Source: Curtobacterium sp. 458 (lineage in GTDB: Bacteria > Actinomycetota > Actinomycetes > Actinomycetales > Microbacteriaceae). Taken from it: a stretch of 64,000 nt of DNA. The notes below the pieces were generated by a model, which ran no database searches, had not been told where the DNA came from, and saw only the letters and a program-made list of their open reading frames with translations. The stretch is taken from positions 1,190,072 through 1,254,071 of the forward strand of contig NZ_CP129104.1 in the NCBI RefSeq assembly GCF_030406605.1, written 5' to 3'. This document shows positions 23,820 through 32,477 of this stretch, one piece after another (positions within the stretch are counted from its first letter, which is position 1; each line of letters begins with the position of its first letter). Position numbers and translations under genes: made by a program.

Positions 23820-24842
23820 ATGGCGACACTGCGCGAACGGATCACGGCACCGGCCCGCCTCGAGCCGCCGGTGCGGACCGGGGGACTGACGTTCCGGCCG
23901 GCGACCGCGGACGACACCGCCGGGATGCTCGCGGTGGCGGTCGCCGCAGCGGCGGTGGACGACCCGCGCAGCCGTCCCTCCACAGCGGACATCGAGCGGA
24001 CGTTGTCCACGGAGGGCCTCGACGTCGCGCGGGACACCCTCGTGGGCGTCGATGCTGAGGGGCATGTGCAGGCGTACGGAATCGTCATCGACATCCCGTC
24101 CCGGGTCACCGCGGCCCGGGCGGTGCTCGAGGGTGCGGTCCACCCCGAGGTCCGTGGTCGCGGCGTCGGCAGGAGGGTCCTCGCGTGGCAGGTCGGTCGG
24201 GCACGGCAGCGACTGGCGCAGCTCGACGTCGACCTGCCGGCGACGCTCGACGTGGGCGGGCCGGAGGGCTCCTCGGTCCTGCGGCTGGCGGCACGGTCCG
24301 GGTTCGCGCCCGTGCGGACCTGGCTCGACATGGAGCTCGTGTTCGACGACGGTCCCCGCGAAGCGCTCCCGGTGCCGCCCGACGGGCTCGTGGTCAGGCC
24401 CGCGACGGAGGACGACATCGAGCCGCTGCGGGCGGCCAAGAACGACGCCTTCCGCGACCACTGGGGCTCCCAGCCGATGGTCGCGTCGGACTGGCGCGGG
24501 TTCCTCACCTCGGCCAAGAGCCGGCTCGACCTGTCCCGGGTCGTCGTCGACGACACCGGCGCCGTGCGCGCGTTCGCGATCGTCGAGGTCGAACCGTCCG
24601 CATTCGAGGCCCGCGGCCACGGCTTCGGGTACGTGCACTGGGTCGGCGTCGTCCGTGGTGCGCGCGGCCGGGGCCTGGCGCCGCTCGTGCTGGGTGCCGC
24701 CCTCGACGCGATCCGGGCCGACGGGCTCGCGGCCGCGGTGCTGGACGTCGACGCGGAGAACCCGAGCGGAGCAGGCCGGATCTACCAGCGCCTCGGCTTC
24801 GTCGCGGGTGCGGTGCACGTCACGTCGTCGGTGTCCCTCTGA
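23820..24842 (+). CDS. Tandem GNAT acetyltransferase (MshD-like layout)
   Basis: A 340-residue protein of two GNAT N-acetyltransferase domains. The first (about 20-175) has an acetyl-CoA loop HPEVRGRGVGRRVL; the second (about 185-340) has VRGARGRGLAPLVLGAAL and the late motif NPSGAGRIYQRLGF. This two-domain form is shared by mycothiol synthase MshD, but I see nothing that proves mycothiol as product, and many actinobacterial paralogues have other substrates. It starts at ATG after GGCTGGGG, divergent from the VOC gene with 66 bases between. It ends 181 bases before the pilus locus. Confidence 0.83.
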   Translation: MATLRERITAPARLEPPVRTGGLTFRPATADDTAGMLAVAVAAAAVDDPRSRPSTADIERTLSTEGLDVARDTLVGVDAEGHVQAYGIVIDIPSRVTAARAVLEGAVHPEVRGRGVGRRVLAWQVGRARQRLAQLDVDLPATLDVGGPEGSSVLRLAARSGFAPVRTWLDMELVFDDGPREALPVPPDGLVVRPATEDDIEPLRAAKNDAFRDHWGSQPMVASDWRGFLTSAKSRLDLSRVVVDDTGAVRAFAIVEVEPSAFEARGHGFGYVHWVGVVRGARGRGLAPLVLGAALDAIRADGLAAAVLDVDAENPSGAGRIYQRLGFVAGAVHVTSSVSL

Positions 24843-24877
24843 CGCGGGTCGTCCGGGTCGTGTCCGCTGGACGGCAC

Positions 24878-24891
24878 CCTCGCACTGGGGG
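24878..24891 (+). promoter_or_regulatory. 14-base element CCTCGCACTGGGGG upstream of pilB
   Basis: The same 14 bases recur at 29701-29714, upstream of the pilin gene, and a looser copy (CCCGCAGACTGGGG) lies at 37757-37770 beyond pilO. The rest of the 181-base gap between the GNAT gene and pilB shows only the AAGGAGG site of pilB and no clear promoter. Confidence 0.4.
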
Positions 24892-25023
24892 CACCCGATG
24901 CCCGTCCGCCCCCTCTTTCTGGGACTGCGGCGGCCCTCCGGCGCGACCGTAGCGTGGTCGAGCGTCGTTCCCCGCACGGCGCCACCCCCGATCCGCGCGC
25001 GAACCGAAGGAGGCTCGGAGCCC

Positions 25024-26694
25024 ATGGCCACGCTGTCCGAGATCCTCATCCTCAACGGCGCCCTGCCGATCGAGCACCTCGATTCGATGACCGGCGACGA
25101 AGACGTCGACGACCGGTCCATCCGAGCGCTCGTCGACCAGGGCATCGTGAGCGAGGCACAGTACATCACCGCCCGTGCCGCATCGAGCAACTCCCGCACG
25201 GTGCCGCTGACCGACTACCCGGTCGACGGCACCGCGGTGTCGATGCTCCCGGCCGCGCTCTGTCGGCGCCACGGCGTGCTCGGCATCGGGTTCGAGGGCG
25301 ACGTGCTCGTCCTCGCGATGGTGAACCCGACGAACGTCCTCGCGATCGACGACGCACGCACCGCGTCCGGCCGGAGCGTCAAGCCGCTCCAGGTCGAGGA
25401 GCGCGACCTCGCCGCGGCGCTCGACCGCTACCTGCGCGCCGACGACGAGCTGAACGACCTCACGTCGTCCCTCGAGGAAGAAGCCTCGCAGCACACCCAG
25501 CAGCAGGCCGACCTGACCGACGGTTCGCTCGACGACGTGCCGATCGTCCGGTTCGTGAACCTCCTCGTCTCGCAGGCGATCCAGGACCACGCATCCGACA
25601 TCCACATCGAGCCCGGCGAGCACGAGGTCCGTGTCCGGTACCGCATCGACGGGGTCCTGCACGAGATGGCCCCGGCACCCAAGAACATCCAGAACGGCGT
25701 CATCAGCCGTCTGAAGATCATGAGCGACATCGACATCGCCGAGCGTCGGAAGCCGCAGGACGGTCGCATGTCGGTCCGCCACGGCGGTCGGCAGATCGAC
25801 CTCCGCGTCGCGACGCTGCCGACCGTGTGGGGCGAGAAGGTCGTCATGCGGATCCTCGACAACACGAACACGTCGATGTCCCTCAAGGACCTCAACCTCC
25901 TCGAGCAGAACTTCCAGGCGTACCAGCGCTCCTACTCGAAGCCCTACGGCATGATCCTCGTCACCGGACCCACCGGCTCCGGCAAGTCGACCACGCTGTA
26001 CACGACGCTCAACGCCGTGGCGAAGCCCGAGATCAACGTCATCACCGTCGAGGACCCGGTCGAGTACCGGATGGCCGGCATCAACCAGGTACAGGTCAAC
26101 CCGAAGGCCGGGCTGACGTTCGCGTCCGCGCTGCGGTCGATCCTCCGCTCCGACCCCGACGTCGTCCTCCTCGGCGAGATCCGCGACCACGAGACCGCGC
26201 AGATCGCCATCGAAGCGTCCCTCACCGGCCACCTGGTGCTCTCCACGCTGCACACGAACGACGCCCCGTCCGCCGTGACCCGGCTCACCGAGATGGACAT
26301 CGAGCCGTTCCTCGTCGGGTCCGCGCTCGACTCGGTGGTCGCGCAGCGTCTCGCGCGCCGGCTCTGCGACCGCTGCAAGGCCCCGGCCCAGTACGCCCCG
26401 GCCCAGTTGCAGGCGCTCGGGTTCCTGCCGTCCGATGTCGACCAGGTCCCCGAGTTCTTCGGTCCGGTCGGCTGCTCGGTCTGCTCCAACACCGGGTACC
26501 GCGGGCGCATCGCCCTCCACGAGGTCATGACCGTGACCGAGGAGATCGAGCGCCTCGCCGTCGCTCGGGCCTCGAGCGCCGAGATCAGCCGCGTCGCCCA
26601 GGAGCAGGGCATGCTCACCCTCCGCCAGGACGGGTGGGAGAAGGTCAAGCTCGGCATGACGAGCGTCGACGAGATCCTGCGCGTGGTCGCGTAG
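25024..26694 (+). CDS. pilB: Type IV pilus extension ATPase PilB
   Basis: A 556-residue hexameric ATPase that drives pilus assembly from the cytoplasmic side. An N-terminal MshEN-like domain (about 1-150) precedes the secretion ATPase core: Walker A GPTGSGKST near 315, the Asp box (ITVEDPVEYRM), Walker B region VVLLGEIRDHET near 378, and the His box HLVLSTLHTNDA. A zinc-binding tetracysteine (CDRC near 447 and CSVC) separates PilB from PilT. AAGGAGG lies nine bases before the ATG. It is the first gene of the pilus locus. Confidence 0.95.
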   Translation: MATLSEILILNGALPIEHLDSMTGDEDVDDRSIRALVDQGIVSEAQYITARAASSNSRTVPLTDYPVDGTAVSMLPAALCRRHGVLGIGFEGDVLVLAMVNPTNVLAIDDARTASGRSVKPLQVEERDLAAALDRYLRADDELNDLTSSLEEEASQHTQQQADLTDGSLDDVPIVRFVNLLVSQAIQDHASDIHIEPGEHEVRVRYRIDGVLHEMAPAPKNIQNGVISRLKIMSDIDIAERRKPQDGRMSVRHGGRQIDLRVATLPTVWGEKVVMRILDNTNTSMSLKDLNLLEQNFQAYQRSYSKPYGMILVTGPTGSGKSTTLYTTLNAVAKPEINVITVEDPVEYRMAGINQVQVNPKAGLTFASALRSILRSDPDVVLLGEIRDHETAQIAIEASLTGHLVLSTLHTNDAPSAVTRLTEMDIEPFLVGSALDSVVAQRLARRLCDRCKAPAQYAPAQLQALGFLPSDVDQVPEFFGPVGCSVCSNTGYRGRIALHEVMTVTEEIERLAVARASSAEISRVAQEQGMLTLRQDGWEKVKLGMTSVDEILRVVA

Positions 26695-26713
26695 AAGGCC
26701 CGGGAGCACACCG

Positions 26714-28426
26714 ATGACCGACTCCGTGTACGACATCACCCCCGCCGACGGCCCCGTCCACGGCTGGCACCCCGGTGCCCCCGGCAACGAGGTCGGCGGA
26801 GGACGCCGAGCAGCCCGCCTGGCCGCCGCGGCGGCTGCCGCCGCATCCCACCCGACCTCCCCGGACGTCGCCGGAGCGGTCGTGCCGCCGCCCGCCGCGT
26901 CGCCGGTGTACGACCTCACCGACGACGCCGCCTGGCCCGCGCCCGTCGCGCCGACGCCGACCCCTGCGTGGGACGCGCCCCTCGGCACCGCCACGACCCC
27001 GGCTCCGGCCTGGGACACGCCCGTCGACGCCGCCCCGGGGACGGCCGCCGTGTGGCCCGCCCCGTCGGGTGACCCCGTCGCCGTGCCCGTCGCGCAGCCG
27101 CAGGCTGCGCCCGCGACGCCCCCCGCAGCCGTCCCGCCGTCGACCGCGTCCTACGGGTACGCCGAAGAGGCGACCCGGCAACTGCCGGTCGTGCCCGGCG
27201 GAGTCCCCACGGGCCTCCAGGCCGGAGCCGCGTCCGCCGGGAGCGAGGTCATCAACTTCACCCGCCACGCGCGCGAGGTCGCGGACCCCGACCTGATCAC
27301 CGCGCTCGCGCAGGTCGTCTACCAGGGGGCGTCCGACCTGCACGTCACCGCCGACGCACCACCGACGGTGCGCGTCGACGGGTCGCTCCGCCCCGCCGTG
27401 CCGGGAGGCCCGTGGTCGCGCAACAAGGTCATCGCAGCGCTCAAGACGATGCTGTCCGTCGAACAGGCCGGCCAGTTCGACCACGAGCAGGAACTCGACT
27501 TCGCGTACTCCCTCTCGCCCGACTTCCGGTTCCGCGTGAACTTCTACCAGCAGCGTGGCAACTGGGGCGCCGCGTTCCGCATCATCCCGACGAAGATCAA
27601 GACCCTCAAGCAGCTCGGCATCCCCGAGCACGTCGGTGAGTTCGCGAAGCTGCCGCGCGGGCTCGTCCTCGTCACCGGACCCACCGGCTCCGGCAAGTCG
27701 ACCACCCTCGCCGCGCTCATCGACCTCGTCAACGAGACCCGTGCCGACCACATCGTCACGGTCGAGGACCCGATCGAGTTCATGCACGACCACAAGAAGG
27801 CGATCATCAACCAGCGTGAGGTCGGGGCCGACACGCACTCCTTCGCCGCCGCGCTCAAGCACGTGCTGCGGCAGGACCCCGACGTCATCCTCATCGGCGA
27901 GCTCCGCGACCTCGAGACCATCTCCGTCGCGCTCACCGCCGCCGAGACCGGCCACCTCGTGTTCGCGACCCTCCACACGCAGAGCGCACCCGGCACCATC
28001 GACCGCGTCATCGACGTCTTCCCGCCGCACCAGCAGGGGCAGATCCGGACGCAGCTCGCATCGACGCTCGAAGGGGTCGTCTGCCAGACCCTCGTGCCGA
28101 AGGCGAACGGTGCCGGCCGCGTCGTCGCCACCGAGATCATGAAGACCACCCCCGCGATCGGGAACCTCATCCGCGAGGGCAAGACCTACCAGATCACCTC
28201 GGCGATGCAGGCCGGCCGCGACGCCGGCATGCACACCATGGACCAGGACCTCGCCGAGCTCGTCAACGTCGGCACCATCACCCGCCGTGCCGCGATGGAG
28301 AAGGTCCACGACCACGACGGCTTCGACCGGCTCGTGCAGCGCGTCGAGTCGCCCTCCGACTCCTCCGCCGCCGCGATCGCCGCGTCCGAGATCGACTTCG
28401 GCGACAAGTACTCGGGAGGCCACTGA
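26714..28426 (+). CDS. pilT: Type IV pilus retraction ATPase PilT with long N-terminal extension
   Basis: A 570-residue protein. From about residue 178 it is a canonical PilT: DLITALAQVVYQGASDLHV, Walker A GPTGSGKST near 321, Walker B region DVILIGELRDLET, HLVFATLHTQSA, no tetracysteine, and the retraction signature AIGNLIREGKTYQI near 480. PilT normally is about 350 residues. The first 177 residues here are Ala/Pro-rich and disordered, with repeated W-D/W-P units (AWPAPVAPTPTPAWDAP), and may dock to the motor platform or another partner. It begins 19 bases after pilB; its stop overlaps the pilC start (TGATG). Confidence 0.94.
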   Translation: MTDSVYDITPADGPVHGWHPGAPGNEVGGGRRAARLAAAAAAAASHPTSPDVAGAVVPPPAASPVYDLTDDAAWPAPVAPTPTPAWDAPLGTATTPAPAWDTPVDAAPGTAAVWPAPSGDPVAVPVAQPQAAPATPPAAVPPSTASYGYAEEATRQLPVVPGGVPTGLQAGAASAGSEVINFTRHAREVADPDLITALAQVVYQGASDLHVTADAPPTVRVDGSLRPAVPGGPWSRNKVIAALKTMLSVEQAGQFDHEQELDFAYSLSPDFRFRVNFYQQRGNWGAAFRIIPTKIKTLKQLGIPEHVGEFAKLPRGLVLVTGPTGSGKSTTLAALIDLVNETRADHIVTVEDPIEFMHDHKKAIINQREVGADTHSFAAALKHVLRQDPDVILIGELRDLETISVALTAAETGHLVFATLHTQSAPGTIDRVIDVFPPHQQGQIRTQLASTLEGVVCQTLVPKANGAGRVVATEIMKTTPAIGNLIREGKTYQITSAMQAGRDAGMHTMDQDLAELVNVGTITRRAAMEKVHDHDGFDRLVQRVESPSDSSAAAIAASEIDFGDKYSGGH

Positions 28427-29658
28427 TGTCGCTCGCCTTCGACTACCGCGGCCGCGACGGCAGTGGCAAGCTCGTGAAGGGGCGGCTCGACGCCGCGTCC
28501 GAAGGAGCCGTCGTCCAGCGCCTCCGCGGCATGGGCGTCTCGCCGATCGCCATCTCAGAGGCGAAGCCCGGCACCGGCCTGCAGACCGAGATCAAGATCC
28601 CCGGGTTCGAGAAGGGCGTCGGGCTGAAGGACCTCGCGATCATGTCGCGGCAGGCCTCCACCATGCTCACGTCCGGGCTCTCCCTGCTCCGCGCGCTCAC
28701 GATCCTCGCGGACCAGACGGAGAACAAGAAGCTCAAGGACATCCTCGGCAAGGTCCGGGACGACGTCGAGCGGGGCGTCTCGTTCTCGGACGCGGTCGCG
28801 AAGTACCCGGTGGACTTCCCGCCGATCATGATCAACATGATCCGGGCGGGGGAGACGGGCGGCTTCCTGGACCAGGCCATGGACTCGGTGGCGACGAACT
28901 TCGAGAAGGAGCACAAGCTCCGGTCGACGATCAAGTCGGCGATGACGTACCCGGTGGTGGTGCTCGTCATGTCGCTCCTGGCCGTCGCGATCATGCTGAT
29001 CTTCATCGTGCCGATCTTCCAGGACATGTTCTCGTCGCTCGGCGGCAAGCTCCCGCTCCCGACGATGATGCTCGTGTACCTCTCCCACGCGATGCGGTAC
29101 ATCGCGATCCCGTTGGCGATCGCGATCCTGGTGTTCTGGCTCTGGTGGCGAGTGAACAAGAACACCGAGCGAGTGCGAGCGGTCGTCGATCCACTGGTGC
29201 TGCGTCTCCCGGTGTTCGGACCCCTGCAGAAGAAGATCGTCATCGCGCGGTTCTCCCGCAACTTCTCGAACATGATCGGCGCGGGCGTCCCGATTCTCCA
29301 GACATTGCGGATCGTCGGGGAAGTGTCGAACAACATCGTCGTGAAACGTGCTCTCGACAATGTCGCGGAATCGGTGCGGAAAGGCGAGTCGATCGCTGAC
29401 CCACTTCAACGCGAGAATGTCTTCCCGGCAATGGTGACGCAGATGGTCGCGGTGGGTGAAGATGCCGGATCCCTTGAGACGATGCTCGAGAAGATCGCGG
29501 TGTTCTACGACGCCGAGGTCGAAGCGACCACTGATGCCCTCACCTCCCTGATCGAGCCGTTGCTCATCGCGTTCCTGGGGGTGGTGGTCGGTGGGATGAT
29601 CATCGCGCTCTACATGCCGATCTTCCAGATCACCAACGTCGTCCAGAACGCCTCCTGA
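28426..29658 (+). CDS. pilC: Type IV pilus platform protein PilC (GspF family)
   Basis: A 410-residue inner-membrane platform on which the ATPases act. Two GspF domains (about 70-195 and 270-395) show the family patterns RQASTMLTSGLSLLRAL and FSRNFSNMIGAGVPILQTL, each followed by AGETGGFLD or VGEDAGSLETM. Three membrane helices lie near 173-200, 215-240 and 375-400. Its ATG overlaps the pilT stop by one base. From about 29,250 to the end the third-codon GC falls, unlike the first half of the gene. A 16-bp hairpin follows the stop. Confidence 0.95.
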   Translation: MSLAFDYRGRDGSGKLVKGRLDAASEGAVVQRLRGMGVSPIAISEAKPGTGLQTEIKIPGFEKGVGLKDLAIMSRQASTMLTSGLSLLRALTILADQTENKKLKDILGKVRDDVERGVSFSDAVAKYPVDFPPIMINMIRAGETGGFLDQAMDSVATNFEKEHKLRSTIKSAMTYPVVVLVMSLLAVAIMLIFIVPIFQDMFSSLGGKLPLPTMMLVYLSHAMRYIAIPLAIAILVFWLWWRVNKNTERVRAVVDPLVLRLPVFGPLQKKIVIARFSRNFSNMIGAGVPILQTLRIVGEVSNNIVVKRALDNVAESVRKGESIADPLQRENVFPAMVTQMVAVGEDAGSLETMLEKIAVFYDAEVEATTDALTSLIEPLLIAFLGVVVGGMIIALYMPIFQITNVVQNAS

Positions 29659-29664
29659 TCATCC

Positions 29665-29715
29665 ACCCCCAGAGCGAGGGTGTTCCGCAATTGCTGCGCC
29701 CCTCGCACTGGGGGT
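29665..29715 (+). terminator. Hairpin between pilC and the pilin gene
   Basis: ACCCCCAG-AG-CGAGGG (29665-29680) pairs with CCCTCG-CA-CTGGGGGT (29700-29715), 15 of 16 positions matched, around a 19-base loop. It begins seven bases after the pilC stop. The 3' arm contains the CCTCGCACTGGGGG element shared with the pilB upstream region. It probably separates motor and pilin transcription. Confidence 0.7.
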
Positions 29716-29716
29716 G

Positions 29717-29843
29717 AGTTGTACCCGGATTGGCCCCCGTTCTCGGGATTACACCTCGGAAAAGCCGCGAATACGCTGATCAGCGGCGGCCGAGCAAGCC
29801 CCGAAATTCAATCCCACGCATTCTTTCGAAGAACGGAAACAAC
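29717..29843 (+). promoter_or_regulatory. Pilin gene upstream region, AT-richer than its surroundings
   Basis: These 127 bases hold no gene and are visibly less GC-rich than the flanks (for example AAATTCAATCCCACGCATTC). TTACAC (29748-29753) and TACGCT (29771-29776) are 17 bases apart and could be a weak promoter. The pilin start has only a poor ribosome site, AAGAACGGAAAC. Confidence 0.35.
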
Positions 29844-30317
29844 ATGTACTTCGCTCTCATGGGCAAGCTCGACGCTCGCCGCAAGGGTCTCCTCGCCGAC
29901 AAGGAGAAGGGCTTCACGCTCATCGAGCTCCTCGTCGTCGTGATCATCATCGGCATCCTCGCGGCGATCGCGATCCCGGTCTACATCGGGGTGCAGAACA
30001 ACGCGAAGGACTCGGCCGTGAAGTCCGACGTCACGAACGCGAAGACCGCCGTCGTGAGCATGACCACGTCGGGCGGCACGTCCACCTACCCGGCTTCGGT
30101 CGCCGACTTCACTACGTCCGACTACAAGGCTGCGGGAGCCACGAAGGGCGGGGACACGACGCTTACGTACTCCACCAACTCGACCAAGACCGCCTTCTGC
30201 ATCCAGGGCACGAGCACCGCCACCAGCAAGACGTTCGCTGCAACCGATACCTCTGGTGTCGCTGCAGGAACCTGCAATTCCTCCGGCGGGTTCGTCGCTC
30301 CTACGACCACGCCGTGA
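29844..30317 (+). CDS. pilA: Major type IV pilin
   Basis: A 157-residue prepilin. A 23-residue charged leader ends in Lys-Gly, then the mature start FTLIELLVVVIIIGILAAIAIP follows, with Phe at +1 and Glu at +5, exactly as PilD and pilus assembly require. The hydrophobic helix forms the filament core. The C-terminal head (about 75-157) is Thr/Ser/Gly-rich and has two cysteines (FCIQG and GTCNS) that could close the D-region loop. It is flanked on both sides by hairpins, which would let it be expressed at a different level from its neighbours. Confidence 0.94.
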   Translation: MYFALMGKLDARRKGLLADKEKGFTLIELLVVVIIIGILAAIAIPVYIGVQNNAKDSAVKSDVTNAKTAVVSMTTSGGTSTYPASVADFTTSDYKAAGATKGGDTTLTYSTNSTKTAFCIQGTSTATSKTFAATDTSGVAAGTCNSSGGFVAPTTTP

Positions 30318-30323
30318 CCCTCG

Positions 30324-30361
30324 GACCGGCTGATGACGATTCACTCCGTCGTCAGCCGGTC
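30324..30361 (+). terminator. Hairpin after the major pilin gene
   Basis: GACCGGCTGATGACG pairs with CGTCGTCAGCCGGTC; 14 Watson-Crick pairs and one G-T pair surround an 8-base loop. It starts seven bases after the pilin stop, and probably acts as a partial terminator or mRNA-stabilising hairpin ahead of the minor pilin genes. Confidence 0.7.
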
Positions 30362-30387
30362 ACTCGTCCGACACTGAGAGGAACGTC

Positions 30388-31770
30388 GTGCTGCTGCGCA
30401 TCGTCGACCGCCTTCGCGCGGCACGCGAAGCCGAAGACGGTTTCACGATCATCGAGGTGATGGTCGCGATGACGATCTTCGCGATGATCGCCGCCGGCGT
30501 CGCGGCCGGCATCGTCTCGACGATGTACCTCACGCAGGACAACCGCTCCCGCGAGGCCGCGCTCAACCTCGCGAACCAGGCGATCGACCTGGCCCGCAGC
30601 ACCAAAGACGTCTTCACCCTCGACGACGACACCTCGAACCAGACCGTCGGGAACCAGCCGTTCACGATCAAGCAGACGACGAACTGGATCAACTCCGACG
30701 GCACCGACACCCCGAACTCCTGCGGAGCCGGCTCCGGTGTCCTCGCCTACAAGCGTGTCTCCGTCACGGTGTCCTGGACGAGCGGCACCTCACCGCGCCA
30801 GAAGAGCGTCGTCCTCGACACGCTCATCTCCCCGTCCTCCGCGGTGTCGAGCGCCACGGCCTCGACCATCGTCGTCGGCGTCAGGACCGCGAACGGCGGA
30901 CCGAACTCCGGTGTGTCGGTGACGATCACCCCGGTGTCCGGTGGCGCGAGCAGCTTGGCCAATCCGCCGTCGGCGACGGACTCGAACGGGTGCAGCTACG
31001 CGGTCGGGGTGACCCCGGGGACGTACAGGGTCACGATCGCCAAGGCGGGGAACATCGATCCCAAGGGCGTCGCGGCGCCGTACGACTCCGTCGCGACGGT
31101 CGCCGGTGGCGTGGGTAACAAGACGTTCCTCTACGACCAGGCGATCACGGCGACGGCTGGTGCTCCGCTGAACCTGAAGGACGGCGTGACGGCGAAGCTG
31201 CCGACCAGCCTCCCGATCTCGTACGAGTACAACGACACGGTCAAGACCGTGACGACGAGCACCGCAACGCTGTTCCCCTACCCGTGGACGGTCATCGCGG
31301 GTGCGCTGACCACGGACTGCACCGACGTCGACCCGACGAACTGGCCGACCGCGAACAACCTCGCGACCTCGCCGAACATCTTCAACGCGGCGGACGGCAC
31401 GACGCCGGGGTTCCTCCCCACCACGGCGACGACGGCGACCGCCCGTGCTCCGATGGGCGTCATCGACGTGAAGATGGGCGGCATCGACACCGTCCTCGTC
31501 GCGACGGTGAAGAACACGAGCGCCGTGGTCGGCGGTGATCCGGGCTGCTCTCCGTCCACGACCTACTACTTCACCGGCATGACCCCGTCGAAGGCGACGA
31601 CCATCGCGCTGCCGTTCGGGACCTGGACGCTCCGTGGGACGACCACCATCGGTGGCCTGCTCAGCAGCAACTCGCAGGACGTGAAGGCGAACCCCGACAC
31701 GTCGAACCTCAAGGTCTCGACCAGCGGCAACGTCGTCACCCTCGACCCGCGAACGGTGCCCACCTCGTGA
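30388..31770 (+). CDS. PilV-like minor pilin with large outer domain
   Basis: A 460-residue pilin-like protein. The leader ends in Asp-Gly before FTIIEVMVAMTIFAMIAAGVAAGI, with Glu at +5, so it should be a PilD substrate. After about 130 residues of pilin-type sequence comes a long Thr/Gly/Pro-rich part (about 150-460) of beta-sandwich-like stretches, one resembling a carboxypeptidase-regulatory/Cna-B-like fold (GVSVTITPVSG to GVTPGTYRVTIAKAG). Such modules suit a surface-exposed tip adhesin. Starts at GTG after GAGAGGAA; stop overlaps the next gene's GTG. Confidence 0.83.
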   Translation: MLLRIVDRLRAAREAEDGFTIIEVMVAMTIFAMIAAGVAAGIVSTMYLTQDNRSREAALNLANQAIDLARSTKDVFTLDDDTSNQTVGNQPFTIKQTTNWINSDGTDTPNSCGAGSGVLAYKRVSVTVSWTSGTSPRQKSVVLDTLISPSSAVSSATASTIVVGVRTANGGPNSGVSVTITPVSGGASSLANPPSATDSNGCSYAVGVTPGTYRVTIAKAGNIDPKGVAAPYDSVATVAGGVGNKTFLYDQAITATAGAPLNLKDGVTAKLPTSLPISYEYNDTVKTVTTSTATLFPYPWTVIAGALTTDCTDVDPTNWPTANNLATSPNIFNAADGTTPGFLPTTATTATARAPMGVIDVKMGGIDTVLVATVKNTSAVVGGDPGCSPSTTYYFTGMTPSKATTIALPFGTWTLRGTTTIGGLLSSNSQDVKANPDTSNLKVSTSGNVVTLDPRTVPTS

Positions 31771-32477
31771 TCGCCCGAGCGCACCGGCTGCTCGAGCGGC
31801 TGCGCGCAGATCAGACAGGGCTCACGCTCGTGGAGCTCCTCGTGGCCATGAGCCTCTCCCTCATCGTGTTGACGGTCGCCGGCTCGTTCCTCATCTCCTC
31901 GCAGAGGGCCTCCGTGACCGCGAGCTCCGTCAGTCAGAACACGCGAGCTGCGTCCGCCGCGATGAACGAGATCGGTCGTGTGCTCCGCGCGGCCACGGAC
32001 AACCCGGTGCCGACCGGGGACGACCCGCAGTACGCGTTCCAGTACGCGAGTGCGACCTCGGTCCGGTTCTTCGCCTACGTCAACCTCGACTCGACGCTGT
32101 CCCAGGCCGTCGAGGTGCAACTCACGCTCGACCCGTCGACCAAGCGCATCACCGAGACGAAGTGGGCCGGGACGGCCGTTGCGGGCAACTCGTCGTACTA
32201 CGCGTTCCCGCTCTCGAGTGCGCCTTCCCTGAGTGCCGCTCCGACGTCGACACGAGTCCTGACGTCGGCCGCGGTGAACGGGTCGCTGTTCAGCTTCAGG
32301 GACGCCGCGGGGAACGTCCTCGGAACCCCGACGTCGGCCGTCGCCGCCACCGATCTGCTGAACATCCGATCGGTCGGCGTGACCGTTACCGTCGGCTCCA
32401 GCGCGAGCGACGCGAACGCCGTCACGCTCTCGAACACCGCCAGCATGCCGAACATCGTGATGGGGGCCTCCTCGTGA
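31767..32477 (+). CDS. PilW-like minor pilin
   Basis: A 236-residue pilin-like protein. The leader ends Thr-Gly before LTLVELLVAMSLSLIVLTVAG, with Glu at +5. The rest is a beta-rich head with the NTRAASAAMNEIGRVLRAA helix typical of PilW-type minor pilins, which help start the filament. It starts at a GTG overlapping the preceding stop (GTGA) and ends in another GTGA overlap, so the minor pilin genes are translationally coupled. Confidence 0.85.
   Translation: MIARAHRLLERLRADQTGLTLVELLVAMSLSLIVLTVAGSFLISSQRASVTASSVSQNTRAASAAMNEIGRVLRAATDNPVPTGDDPQYAFQYASATSVRFFAYVNLDSTLSQAVEVQLTLDPSTKRITETKWAGTAVAGNSSYYAFPLSSAPSLSAAPTSTRVLTSAAVNGSLFSFRDAAGNVLGTPTSAVAATDLLNIRSVGVTVTVGSSASDANAVTLSNTASMPNIVMGASS

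Noticed and set aside
23820..24842. Firm assignment of the tandem-GNAT protein as mycothiol synthase
   Set aside because: The two-domain layout alone does not separate MshD from other acetyltransferases; no neighbour belongs to mycothiol synthesis.
25024..29658. A type II secretion system rather than a pilus
   Set aside because: Both a PilB-type and a PilT-type ATPase are present, with PilM, PilN and PilO, and there is no secretin or GspL/M-like protein.
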